49,744 bases of DNA from a virus (IMGVR_UViG_3300046703_000103:1-49744); one strand, 5' to 3'. Positions 39,576 to 47,406 are shown, counted from the first letter of the stretch. Numbers and translations: made by a program. Notes: a model not told the origin generated them from the sequence alone.

Positions 39576-39649
39576 CCGGTTTCGCACAAACATTCCCACG
39601 GGAACTCTTCGTGACCGGTTTCGCACAAACATTCCCACGGGAACTCTTC
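39572..39649. repeat. Two 39-bp repeats of the array family, inverted, before large terminase
   Basis: Two head-to-tail 39-bp units, reverse complement of the array unit at 21337, differing at two bases (TCACGA for TCGCGA and GAGTTC for GAATTC). The central TTCCCGTGGGAA dyad is kept. A five-base start of a third unit follows. Confidence 0.9.
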
Positions 39650-39738
39650 GTGACTTTTCTGCGTACTCCTATGATCCGAATGTCAGCCATAAATGCCGCT
39701 AAAAGCCTTGGCCCGTGGGCTACCGCGACAGGCCGATC

Positions 39739-41253
39739 ATGGGTTTAAGCCGACTTGAAGAGGCGCTAGTTGAGCGCGATCGTCGGCTGGTGACTGCGCA
39801 TGGCTTGCTTGCATTCGGCACGCTCGCTTGGCCGGTACTCTTCCCGGGACAGGCGTACGTCCACGGCTGGCACATCGAAGAGATTTGCAAGCACACTGAA
39901 GCAGCGTATTTTGGCGACGGCTACGAAATGATCCTGAATGTGCCCCCGGGCACGGGTAAAAGCGTGTGGGTGAGCACGCTCGCAGATGCTTGGGCCTGGA
40001 CCGTTGACCCGACGTTCAGTCCCCTTAACTTCAGTTTTGATGAGGACAACTTGGAGCGTGACGCCGCACGCGTTATTACGTTGGTGCAGAGCCCTTGGTA
40101 TCAGGCGCGCTGGCCTAACATCCAGCTGCAGAAAAAGGACCCCGCAACCAAGTTCTTCTATAACACTTTAGGCGGGTTCAGGTACGCCTCCACGGTACAC
40201 GGCAGGGGGACAGGCAAACACGGAAATGTTCGCAAGTGTGACGACCCGATCAAACCCAATGACACTGTTGGGGCCGCGGCCACCACTAAGGCTGAGCTTG
40301 ATTTCGTGAGCAACTGGTGGGATGTGACCATCAGCACTCGAACTAAACCTACGGAGATCCCTAGGTATCTGGTAATCATGCAGCGACTGCACGAAGCCGA
40401 TCTTGTGGGCCACCTTATCGATATAGGCCGCCCTACTGTGTTGCGCCTGCCCATGCGCTACGAGGCCGACAAGCCGTGCGTGACACCGTACGGCGGGGAC
40501 TGGCGTACAGTCAATGGTGAGCTGCTGTGGCCAGCGGCTTACCCCGAGGCCAAAGTTGCGAAGTTGGAAGCAGCTCTTGGGATTTTCGCTAACGCGCAGC
40601 TGCAGCAGAATCCCACTAACCCCCTGGGTGAGGTCTTTAAGGCGGAGACGTTTAGGCGCTGGGCTAAGATTCCGGACTTGAGCAACACCATCTTAAGTGT
40701 GGACTGCTCGTTCAAGGACAAAGCTGGGTGCGACAACATTTCCATCCAAGTATGGGGTACCGACGGTGTGGACTTCTACGGGCCACTTGCGAACGTGACG
40801 TGCTTGGCTGGATGCGACGACACGATACGTCTCTGCAAAGGCGTTCTGCAGGCATGGCCTGGCGTGCGCGATAAGCTTGTGGAAGACAAGGCCAACGGCT
40901 CGGCCGTGATTGAGGCTTTGAAACGCGCTGTTCCAGGCGTGATTGAAGTGAACCCAGAAGGGGGTAAGATTGCGCGCGCCAATTCGATAACATACCTGTT
41001 CAAGGGCGGGAACGTCTACTTCCCACCGGACGATTACGCGCCGTGGGTGGGGGCCTTCGTGACGGAGGTTTTGGGCTTCCCGAAGGCCAAGCACGATGAC
41101 CAGGTGGACGCCATGACTCAAGCCCTTGGGTACCTTGCGGCGAATTTGTCCACAATGTGGGCGTATTTGAGCGCGCAAATGAAGGTTGAACGCCCGGTTG
41201 TCGAGCCTGAGTTTCAAAGCCCATTCGATCGCGGGCCTAGATTGGTGTATTGA
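39739..41253 (+). CDS. terL: Terminase large subunit
   Basis: 504 residues from ATG 39739 (GTG 39715 also in frame). The ATPase half has NVPPGTGKSVWVS (Walker A, ~residue 67) and an arginine-rich adenine-binding region; RKCDDPI may be the Walker B region. The nuclease half has SVDCSFKDKAG (first Asp, ~320), LVEDKANGSAVIEAL (second acidic motif) and AKHDDQVDAMTQAL (closing motif, ~452), the RNase H-like set of TerL proteins. It cuts and pumps DNA into proheads. Two 39-bp repeats sit just upstream. Confidence 0.9.
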   Translation: MGLSRLEEALVERDRRLVTAHGLLAFGTLAWPVLFPGQAYVHGWHIEEICKHTEAAYFGDGYEMILNVPPGTGKSVWVSTLADAWAWTVDPTFSPLNFSFDEDNLERDAARVITLVQSPWYQARWPNIQLQKKDPATKFFYNTLGGFRYASTVHGRGTGKHGNVRKCDDPIKPNDTVGAAATTKAELDFVSNWWDVTISTRTKPTEIPRYLVIMQRLHEADLVGHLIDIGRPTVLRLPMRYEADKPCVTPYGGDWRTVNGELLWPAAYPEAKVAKLEAALGIFANAQLQQNPTNPLGEVFKAETFRRWAKIPDLSNTILSVDCSFKDKAGCDNISIQVWGTDGVDFYGPLANVTCLAGCDDTIRLCKGVLQAWPGVRDKLVEDKANGSAVIEALKRAVPGVIEVNPEGGKIARANSITYLFKGGNVYFPPDDYAPWVGAFVTEVLGFPKAKHDDQVDAMTQALGYLAANLSTMWAYLSAQMKVERPVVEPEFQSPFDRGPRLVY

Positions 41254-41345
41254 TTGCGCAAGTTGTGCAAACATGCGCAATTAGGATGCACGCGAAGCGC
41301 ACCCACAGTGTAGCTACACGGCATTTTTGCACTGGCACGCTTCAA

Positions 41346-41362
41346 GCAATAGTATCTATTGC
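41346..41362. promoter_or_regulatory. Inverted repeat GCAATAG-TAT-CTATTGC
   Basis: A perfect 7+3+7 palindrome in the 198-bp gap after the large terminase. No T-tract follows, so a protein-binding site is more likely than a terminator. A second palindrome, GTGTAGCTACAC, lies ~40 bp upstream and is followed closely by TTTTT. Confidence 0.45.
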
Positions 41363-41406
41363 AAGCCCACGGGGGCAGCAGGATCGACGGCTTTTCCGGC
41401 GAGGAA

Positions 41407-41426
41407 TGACCCCTCCTACGGGGTCA
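41407..41426 (+). terminator. Hairpin TGACCCC/GGGGTCA after terminase gene
   Basis: 7-bp stem with a 6-nt loop, 26 bases before the next ATG. C-rich rather than T-rich downstream, so it may slow transcription or protect mRNA ends rather than terminate. Confidence 0.35.
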
Positions 41427-41451
41427 CCCCCCAACCCCGAAAGGCGCTACA

Positions 41452-41682
41452 ATGAAACGTCATCTAGATCCGCTGGAAATTATGCTTCTCGGCCTCGTAA
41501 CCGTGGCTTTGCTGTTCTCCATTTTCGCCCTTATGGCTCGCCAGGCTGTTGGCGCACCTATGGTCGTGCTTCCCGAGTTAGTGATTCGTGGCCGCACGCA
41601 CGCCGCACCCGCCCCTTCGGCCCGTCGAATTCTAACAGGCGTCTGCTTTGAGCGCGCGGACGGGATTCGAATCTGTAACTAA
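41452..41682 (+). CDS. Small membrane-anchored protein
   Basis: 76 residues. AAAGG precedes ATG. Residues ~9-31 form one hydrophobic helix (IMLLGLVTVALLFSIFALMA), followed by a short exported-looking domain with two Cys (GVCFERADGIRICN) that may form a disulfide. Most of the gene lies in the 210-bp repeat, whose second copy carries a headless version at 42070. Function unknown. Confidence 0.55.
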   Translation: MKRHLDPLEIMLLGLVTVALLFSIFALMARQAVGAPMVVLPELVIRGRTHAAPAPSARRILTGVCFERADGIRICN

Positions 41683-41714
41683 ATGGCACAGTTTGTGCAA
41701 AGAGTTAAGTCATG
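41505..41714 (+). repeat. 210-bp perfect direct repeat, copy 1
   Basis: Identical over 210 bases to 42070-42279 (offset 565). It contains most of the small membrane gene, a GTTTGTGC-AAAGAGTTAAGTC leader split by spacing, and ends in an ATG that starts the next gene. Confidence 0.95.
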
Positions 41715-42053
41715 GAGCCAGATCCGGACGTATCCGAGGGCAAGCTCAGAACCAGGTTTAGGATCAAGTCGTACACCAAAGATCCGGCCTTCGAACACTG
41801 GATCGTAGAGGTGTGGCAGTTGAAGCGGTTCGGCATCGGTCACGACTTTTGGGTCCTCTCGCACCTAGTGCGCCTAGAGAATCCCCACTGCCCCGATTGG
41901 CCGCAAGTTGAAGGTGTTCGGTTGAGTCCCAAGCACTTCGACAACAACCTCGGAGCCGCCCGGAAGTGCGCAGAAGAAAGAGCAGACCTCTTGGGGCGGT
42001 ATTACGAGCCCGGTACGCAGTGGACCCGGGAGGACTTTCCTCTGACGACTTGA
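41712..42053 (+). CDS. Inserted small protein, unknown
   Basis: 113 residues, soluble, charged, with VEVWQLKRFGIGHDFWVLSHLVRLENP and EERADLLGRYYEPG. Its ATG is the last codon of repeat copy 1, so its ribosome site is supplied by the repeat. It occupies nearly all of the DNA between the two repeat copies and looks like a gene carried in by a duplication-type insertion. Family not recognised. Confidence 0.6.
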   Translation: MEPDPDVSEGKLRTRFRIKSYTKDPAFEHWIVEVWQLKRFGIGHDFWVLSHLVRLENPHCPDWPQVEGVRLSPKHFDNNLGAARKCAEERADLLGRYYEPGTQWTREDFPLTT

Positions 42054-42069
42054 TTGATCTTCGATCTTG

Positions 42070-42247
42070 GGCTTTGCTGTTCTCCATTTTCGCCCTTATG
42101 GCTCGCCAGGCTGTTGGCGCACCTATGGTCGTGCTTCCCGAGTTAGTGATTCGTGGCCGCACGCACGCCGCACCCGCCCCTTCGGCCCGTCGAATTCTAA
42201 CAGGCGTCTGCTTTGAGCGCGCGGACGGGATTCGAATCTGTAACTAA
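42070..42247 (+). pseudogene. Headless second copy of the small membrane gene
   Basis: The second repeat copy begins inside the membrane-helix codons of the gene at 41452 and keeps the frame to its stop, but lacks the original start and first ~18 codons. An in-frame run from 41966 exists, so a fused product cannot be excluded. Confidence 0.7.
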
Positions 42248-42279
42248 ATGGCACAGTTTGTGCAAAGAGTTAAGTCATG
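42070..42279 (+). repeat. 210-bp perfect direct repeat, copy 2
   Basis: Second copy; its final ATG starts the gene at 42277. Recombination between copies would delete 565 bp including the gene at 41712. Confidence 0.95.
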
Positions 42280-42462
42280 ACAAGTCTTGAATCACGCATT
42301 GTTGTCCGAACCTTTCGCGCCGTGGCTGCCGAGCGCACGTCCAGTGTGAGGCCCGGGCGGTCACGCCGTGCTCATCGGCATTCGGCGCGCCGAGCAGCCA
42401 CACTGCGCATGCGTGGAGTGGAGTTCCTTTTTCAGGCCTTTGCGCCGGACTGTGTTGTATGA
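42277..42462 (+). CDS. Small basic protein, unknown
   Basis: 61 residues, Arg-rich (RTFRAVAAERTSSVRPGRSRR and following), starting at the ATG that closes repeat copy 2. Its stop overlaps the next ATG (ATGA). This was presumably the original neighbour of the membrane gene before the insertion. Confidence 0.5.
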   Translation: MTSLESRIVVRTFRAVAAERTSSVRPGRSRRAHRHSARRAATLRMRGVEFLFQAFAPDCVV

Positions 42463-42632
42463 ACACTTTTCTGATTGAGGCCGTGGCCGAGCTTGCGCGC
42501 GCTAAGGGGCTCGACCCGTGGCAGGCGAGAGCACACATGGTGCTGACCCTGGCGCTTATGGATCGGCACAAAAGCGTCTATCTGGCCGTTGAAGACGCGC
42601 AAATGCGCAGGTGGAGTCGGGTGTACCGATGA
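42459..42632 (+). CDS. Small helical protein, unknown
   Basis: 57 residues, MNTFLIEAVAELARAKGLD start, helical throughout. Overlaps neighbours by four bases on both sides. Not recognised. Confidence 0.5.
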   Translation: MNTFLIEAVAELARAKGLDPWQARAHMVLTLALMDRHKSVYLAVEDAQMRRWSRVYR

Positions 42633-42832
42633 GAGTCCCCTTCAATCAATTAGGCGCAACTCTCTTGACGCTGGGCGATGACTTGTACCGAGGTGAAATC
42701 TCGAGTGAGGTCTACAACACTGCGTACTCGGACTTTCTGACAGCGTGTGGCTGGACGATGGCCGAGTTTGTGCAAGCTGTTGACGAAAACTGGGATCTTA
42801 GCTACACAGAGGTTAAAAATCCTAAAGCATGA
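42629..42832 (+). CDS. Small acidic protein, unknown
   Basis: 67 residues from ATG 42629 (ATGA overlap), with GDDLYRGEISSEVYNTAYSD and a Trp-rich C-terminal helix. Overlaps the glycosyltransferase start by four bases. Not recognised. Confidence 0.5.
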   Translation: MRVPFNQLGATLLTLGDDLYRGEISSEVYNTAYSDFLTACGWTMAEFVQAVDENWDLSYTEVKNPKA

Positions 42833-43710
42833 AACTGGCGTATTTTCACTCCAATACTATTCGATCGTCGTGGTCGCTCTGGGCATCTGCACGCGCATTG
42901 CGGCGCCTCGGGCACGATGTCATAGACGTGGCCGTACCCACTGACTGGAATGGGTGCGTTTGCGCAGGGGAGCCGGAAAATGCACCTACATTAGAAACTT
43001 TGCGTGAGTGTACTACACTCGTTCTAGGTCCAGAGTTCATCGACGGTTGGTTGGCCGTTTACTACGGCCGGATAGCGTGGGACAGGCTGCCTAAAATTGG
43101 ATTTGCAGCGGAGAGCACACAGCGGCGAGATCTCCTGCTGGATTGGGGTGCACGTATACACTACACCCAGTGGTTCTGGCCTGATCCGTCGGACGTTAAG
43201 ACTTTTGGTGGGCGGCTACATGAGCCGCACGTAGATATAAACGTTTTTCGGCCCGCACGTGGACACAAACGTATAGACGTGGGCTTTGCAGGTGTGCTGT
43301 ACGCAAAGCGCAAAGCGTTTCTGTCGGATGTGCGCACGCCAATCAACTTGCAGCAGGCGTTTGCCTACACCGCTTTCGGGGAGGCCCACGAGGAGTGGAC
43401 GGCTTGTTACGTGAGGTCGCTACAAGCCACTAAAATTAGTGTTGATTTGCCGTCAAATAACCCTATGCAAACCAGCAGACCTTTTGAGGTTATGGCCGCG
43501 GGGTCTTGTCTTGTGACGTGGGCCGCGCTTCCCCCGGATTTCGTGGAAGGACTGGATTATAGGCGCTATCATACAGCTAAGGAACTAGACGACGTGCTGG
43601 CCGATTTGTTGGGTGCAGGAACTTGGAAGGCTTTGGGGGTGAACGGTTGCAGGCGCGTTCGAGCACACGATTCTTATGCTGTGTGGGCTCGTATGCTGGC
43701 CTTGACTTGA
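42829..43710 (+). CDS. Glycosyltransferase-like protein (GT-B, CgeB-like)
   Basis: 293 residues. An N-terminal Rossmann-like start (MKLAYFHSNTIRSSWSLWASARALRRLGHDVIDV) and the C-terminal nucleotide-sugar pattern SNNPMQTSRPFEVMAAGSCLVTW (the E of the conserved 'RPFEVMAAG' motif contacts the donor) point to the GT-B fold, similar to CgeB/group 1 transferases. It is truncated in the N-terminal acceptor domain relative to typical 350-400-residue enzymes. It sits directly before the portal promoter. Acceptor could be virion protein or DNA; unknown. Confidence 0.7.
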   Translation: MKLAYFHSNTIRSSWSLWASARALRRLGHDVIDVAVPTDWNGCVCAGEPENAPTLETLRECTTLVLGPEFIDGWLAVYYGRIAWDRLPKIGFAAESTQRRDLLLDWGARIHYTQWFWPDPSDVKTFGGRLHEPHVDINVFRPARGHKRIDVGFAGVLYAKRKAFLSDVRTPINLQQAFAYTAFGEAHEEWTACYVRSLQATKISVDLPSNNPMQTSRPFEVMAAGSCLVTWAALPPDFVEGLDYRRYHTAKELDDVLADLLGAGTWKALGVNGCRRVRAHDSYAVWARMLALT

Positions 43711-43734
43711 CCCCGTCCGCAGGTCCGCTAGACT
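43707..43734 (+). promoter_or_regulatory. Promoter upstream of the portal operon, leaderless start
   Basis: TTGACC, 16-bp spacer, TAGACT (43729-43734), six bases, then GTG 43741. The hexamer is the same as before the capsid operon at 326. Confidence 0.65.
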
Positions 43735-43740
43735 AAGACC

Positions 43741-43848
43741 GTGCTTCATTCACGACAGTTGCGAGCAGGCCCGCGGGACGCCATACGCGAATCGTGCGTT
43801 CGAATGCCCGGCCTAGAACAGGGACGAAGCAAATCAGGCGGCCAATGA
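43741..43848 (+). CDS. Short leader ORF before portal gene
   Basis: 35 codons from GTG 43741 (the predicted transcription start) to TGA 43846, which overlaps the portal ATG (ATGA). Basic peptide, LHSRQLRAGPRDAIRES start. It probably couples leaderless initiation to the portal start; a function for the peptide itself is not evident. Confidence 0.45.
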   Translation: MLHSRQLRAGPRDAIRESCVRMPGLEQGRSKSGGQ

Positions 43849-45422
43849 GCGGACATCTAGGAAACGTTACCACACATCTCGACAATTTGACGGGTTTTCA
43901 GGGCTTTGACTCTGTAAATTTCAGCACGAACCCTGGACGTTCGGGCGTCGGTTGGGCCAACGCTGCGACAGGAATGGGCACGCCACGCGACAAAACCACT
44001 TACGGGGTCTTTCACGGGTACTCGCCGATCGACTTGATTTCGCTTTCGAACCTGTATCACGGTTCGGACCTGGCTAGCCGAATCGTTGACGTCCCGGTCG
44101 ATGAAGCTTTTCGCCTTCCATTTAAGGTGAGCGCCGGGGATGAGACGGTTGACAAAGCTCTGGCACAGGCACTCGAACGCCTGGCCGTGCATGATCGGTT
44201 TCTCGAGAGCTGCGCTTGGGGACGGCTGTTCGGCGGTGGCTGGACAGTTATGGGTGTGGACGATGGCCAGCCCGCATCTGAGCCGCTGGATTTGGACCGG
44301 GCGGGCGAAGTGCAGTGGTTGCAGGTTGTGGACCGGCGGTTCATGTGGCCGGTTTCGTGGTACAAAGATGGGCCTAAAGCGGGAACGCCCGATAAATACA
44401 CACTTTCTCAGACATGGGTAGGCGTTGCCGCAGGCGCGTACACGATTCACGAATCGCGAATGATTCGCTGGCCGGGTGTGCGCACAGCGCAACGGGAGCG
44501 CAACATGAATGCGTCCTACGACTACAGCGTCCTGGATAAGTGCTGGCCCCAGTTGCGTATGTTCGAAACGCTTTGGAAGGGTGTTGAGCTGCTGATTGTC
44601 GAGGGCCCACAAGCCGTTTACACTGTCAACGGTTTCGCGCAGAAACTAATGGCTAACAAAGGCCAGGCTTTAATGGAGCGCATGCAAATGGTGGACTTCT
44701 ACCGATCCGTGCTGCGCGCTATTGTCATCGACACCGATGAGAAATTTGAGCGTCAACCTATGAGCTTGGCCGGCATTCCGGCCCTACTTTCGCAGGCCGC
44801 ATTCCGTATTGCAGCCACGGCGCAAATCCCCATGCTGGTCCTCTTTGGCCAGGACGCGGCCGGATTTTCGACCGGGGAGAGCTCACTTCGATGGTTTTGG
44901 GACAAAACTAAGGCCTATCAAACGAACGTCGTGGGCCCGCGCATTAGCGATTTGTGCAAGGTGATTCTGCAAACCCTCGGGCACACAGACGAAGTGGACG
45001 ACGTGGTGGTGACGTTCGAGCCCCTTTACACCCCTTCGGCGCTCGAACGTGCGCAAGAGATCGCGGCTATGAGCAACGCCGACAAGAACTACGTGGATAT
45101 GCAGGCCGTAACGCCAGAGGAGATCTGCCTTAGCCGCTTCACAGACCAGAACACGTGGAGCGACGCGTGGAAAGTGGACCTTGAGACCCGCAAGAAGCTC
45201 CTGGCCGATATTGTGCGCAACCTCACAGCCGGCGCGGCTCCGGGCGCACCTGAGGTTGCGGATGTAGGCCGAACACCCACAGCTAAGGACGTGCGCGGTT
45301 TTGCGGTGCCTGAGGTCCTGCCTGAACACGTGCCACCGCCGGGCACGGGCGGAGCGATCAATCCGGCTAAAGGCCCCGGCACGCAGAAGGGCAACGGTGG
45401 CACGAAACCCGCAAGGAAATAG
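43845..45422 (+). CDS. Portal protein (DUF1073-like)
   Basis: 525 residues from ATG 43845; an in-frame GTG at 43794 lies within the leader ORF. The region with LYHGSDLASRIVDVPVDEAFR, WGRLFGGGWTVMGVDD and the QIPMLVLFGQDAAGFSTGESSLRWFWD motif is typical of DUF1073-type portals of DUF2184 capsid phages. The C-terminus is Pro/Gly/Lys-rich. It forms the DNA entry ring and anchors the terminase. Glycosyltransferase genes flank it on both sides, which is not usual. Confidence 0.85.
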   Translation: MSGHLGNVTTHLDNLTGFQGFDSVNFSTNPGRSGVGWANAATGMGTPRDKTTYGVFHGYSPIDLISLSNLYHGSDLASRIVDVPVDEAFRLPFKVSAGDETVDKALAQALERLAVHDRFLESCAWGRLFGGGWTVMGVDDGQPASEPLDLDRAGEVQWLQVVDRRFMWPVSWYKDGPKAGTPDKYTLSQTWVGVAAGAYTIHESRMIRWPGVRTAQRERNMNASYDYSVLDKCWPQLRMFETLWKGVELLIVEGPQAVYTVNGFAQKLMANKGQALMERMQMVDFYRSVLRAIVIDTDEKFERQPMSLAGIPALLSQAAFRIAATAQIPMLVLFGQDAAGFSTGESSLRWFWDKTKAYQTNVVGPRISDLCKVILQTLGHTDEVDDVVVTFEPLYTPSALERAQEIAAMSNADKNYVDMQAVTPEEICLSRFTDQNTWSDAWKVDLETRKKLLADIVRNLTAGAAPGAPEVADVGRTPTAKDVRGFAVPEVLPEHVPPPGTGGAINPAKGPGTQKGNGGTKPARK

Positions 45423-45425
45423 GGT

Positions 45426-46328
45426 GTGACCCACGTCTGCCTTAACATGCTCATCAAGAACTCCGGCAGGGTGTTGCGCCGGAGCCTTGAAAGCGCGTTG
45501 CCTTACGTGGATTCGTATGTGATCTTGGACTACAGTTCGACTGACAACACGCGCGATTTGATCGCGGACGTGTTCAGGGACTTGCCGGGGGAGGTTCATG
45601 TGGGGCCGGCTTGTTGGGACGTCGGATTCGGAGCGTTGCGCCAGCTGAACTTGGACCACGCCCGATCGTTTTTGTGCCAGGTTGATGGCGCTTACGTTCT
45701 GTGGCTCGACGCTGGGCGGCAACTGACTGGGGACCTACGCCAGGACCTGACCGCGGACGGCTACACGGCTAACGTTGTGTGTCAAGGAGGCGCATACGAC
45801 TTTCCGCGGGCGCATTTGATTCGAGCCCGTGCGCCGTGGGCGTGGAAGTACCGCGCGCACGAAACGCTCGTTGGGTGTGTGGCCGTGGAGCCGTGCGGGC
45901 TTGAGGTTCACGAATGGCGTGAAGGCCCAACCGATCGCGAGAAATACATCAAAGCCGCGGGCCTGTCCGAACAAGACCTAGCAGACTTCCCGGACGACCC
46001 GCGAGCTACGTTCTACGCGGCCCAGAGTTGGTACGATGCGGGCGAATACCAAAACGCGCTCCACTATTATGGCCTGCGCGCGGCCCAAGGCGGCTGGCTG
46101 GAAGAGGTGTGGTACTCGGCCATGCGGTGCGGGATGTGCTGGGAGTGGCTAGGTGACAAGCGCGCGGCCGCGCAGTGCTACCAGGAGGCGCACAGCTTGA
46201 ACAGTGCGCGCGCCGAACCCGCCAGGCACTTGGCGCGCATGTTGCAAAGTCGAGAGTGGACCGCAATAGCGGACGCCATTCCGGCGCCGGATTCGGGGTT
46301 TTTTGTGGAAAGGGCGGCCTATAAATGA
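45426..46328 (+). CDS. Family 2 glycosyltransferase with TPR-like tail
   Basis: 300 residues from GTG 45426. The N-terminal part VCLNMLIKNSGRVLRRSLES and DSYVILDYSSTDNTRDLI match the start of GT-A family 2 enzymes that use NDP-sugars (here D-Y-S-S-T-D-N-T stands where D-x-G-S-x-D-x-T is common). VLWLDAGRQL may supply the metal-binding acidic motif. Residues ~195-285 form TPR-like helices (YAAQSWYDAGEYQNALHYY, CWEWLGDKRAAAQCY). Coupled to the next gene by ATGA. Possible substrates are virion collagen-like proteins; see findings. Confidence 0.75.
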   Translation: MTHVCLNMLIKNSGRVLRRSLESALPYVDSYVILDYSSTDNTRDLIADVFRDLPGEVHVGPACWDVGFGALRQLNLDHARSFLCQVDGAYVLWLDAGRQLTGDLRQDLTADGYTANVVCQGGAYDFPRAHLIRARAPWAWKYRAHETLVGCVAVEPCGLEVHEWREGPTDREKYIKAAGLSEQDLADFPDDPRATFYAAQSWYDAGEYQNALHYYGLRAAQGGWLEEVWYSAMRCGMCWEWLGDKRAAAQCYQEAHSLNSARAEPARHLARMLQSREWTAIADAIPAPDSGFFVERAAYK

Positions 46329-46489
46329 CACGCGATGAAATAGACGATTTCGAGGAGTGTATGGCGCGAAACGCGCGAGCACTCGCAGACGAGTTTAATT
46401 GCACAGCTGCGGACGATGCGCGAACGCAATTAGTTGAAGCCACCATTAAAGTCTTTTGCTCTTGGGCGCGCTTGCAGGTACACGCGTGA
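46325..46489 (+). CDS. Small acidic protein, unknown
   Basis: 54 residues, ATG overlapping the glycosyltransferase stop and TGA overlapping the MuF GTG. Acidic helices (RDEIDDFEECMARNARALADEF). Not recognised. Confidence 0.5.
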   Translation: MTRDEIDDFEECMARNARALADEFNCTAADDARTQLVEATIKVFCSWARLQVHA

Positions 46490-47406
46490 TTACTCACAGC
46501 CGTCTTGCTGAATTGCGCACTCAACTCTTTGGACGCAAGTTAGCCAAGCGCCCGAAGCTCCCGAATGATGCAGAACGCCTGTACCTGGGTGCGGCGCGCG
46601 TGTATGCGGACGATTTTCGGGCGATCGTGAGCGGTGCCATTGCGGAAACCTACCCTGAGCTCCTGGACCCGGCGAACGTGCGTGAAGACGCCGTGCGCGT
46701 CGGGCCCTTAATGCTGGGTAAGAAAGCTAACAAGATCCTGAACGGTATCACGAACCCCTTGCGCGAAGCCGCCGATCGGATTCCTCTAGGCCAGGTTGCG
46801 GGCACGGTGCGCGGGCACGTGGAGCGTGACGTTGTGCGCTACATGCCCGGGCTCAGAAACACGGACCTGTTTTTGGGCGGCCAGATTGCGGGCTGGCGGC
46901 GAGAAAACACAGATTTGGTCACAGGCATGACTGAGGAAATGCTTGAGAAAATCTCAGACCTTTTGGAGGATTACGACGGCCTGCGCGTTGAAGACACAGC
47001 CACAGCGCTTGAAGACACGTTTGGTCTTACGCGTGCGCGCGCGGAGCTTATTGCCCGCGATCAAACTCTGAAGCTTAATGCCGACTTGAACCAGCAGGCC
47101 CAGACAAATGCAGGCGTGGACAGATACCGGTGGAGCACGTCGCAAGACGGGTCCGTCCGGGACGACCCTAAAGGTAAGGGCGACCCAAACCACGCGATTT
47201 TGGAGGGCACTGTTCATAGCTGGGATGATCCGCCGGTCACGTGCGAACGTACGGGGGATACAAATCACCCCGGGCAGGACTACCAATGTCGGTGCGTTGC
47301 GATTCCTGTTCTGGAGGAATTTGATGAGCCGGTGGAAGAAAGCGAAACGGGCGGCGGAAGCGAAGAGCTAGACGGCGGATTTGATGAAACATTGCATCCA
47401 CGCTAG
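46486..47406 (+). CDS. MuF-like head morphogenesis protein
   Basis: 306 residues from GTG 46486. The C-terminal region has the SPP1 gp7/Mu F signature: ARAELIARDQTLKLNADLNQ, RYRWSTSQDGSVRDD and the closing Cys/His block (DPPVTCERTG, then HPGQDYQCRC). These proteins ride the portal and enter the cell with DNA in some phages. The reading frame ends in LHPR then TAG, and continues with PAGSAAGGQFAGGG in the same frame, a motif normally continuous with the Arg in relatives. So the amber may be read through (see next entries). Confidence 0.85.
   Translation: MITHSRLAELRTQLFGRKLAKRPKLPNDAERLYLGAARVYADDFRAIVSGAIAETYPELLDPANVREDAVRVGPLMLGKKANKILNGITNPLREAADRIPLGQVAGTVRGHVERDVVRYMPGLRNTDLFLGGQIAGWRRENTDLVTGMTEEMLEKISDLLEDYDGLRVEDTATALEDTFGLTRARAELIARDQTLKLNADLNQQAQTNAGVDRYRWSTSQDGSVRDDPKGKGDPNHAILEGTVHSWDDPPVTCERTGDTNHPGQDYQCRCVAIPVLEEFDEPVEESETGGGSEELDGGFDETLHPR

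Noticed and set aside
39671-39748. 25-codon ORF before the large terminase
   Set aside because: Very short, no clear ribosome site, and the region is better explained as leader with 39-bp repeats.
41655-41675. tRNA T-loop-like GATTCGAATC as possible attachment site core
   Set aside because: No integrase gene in the window, it lies in the coding part of the 210-bp repeat, and the stem does not fit a T-arm.
47404-47406. Genome-wide reassignment of TAG to an amino acid
   Set aside because: Several other genes end in TAG at sensible places (for example 7529 and 7732, and 16906 followed at once by TAA), so general recoding is not supported; only local readthrough is considered.
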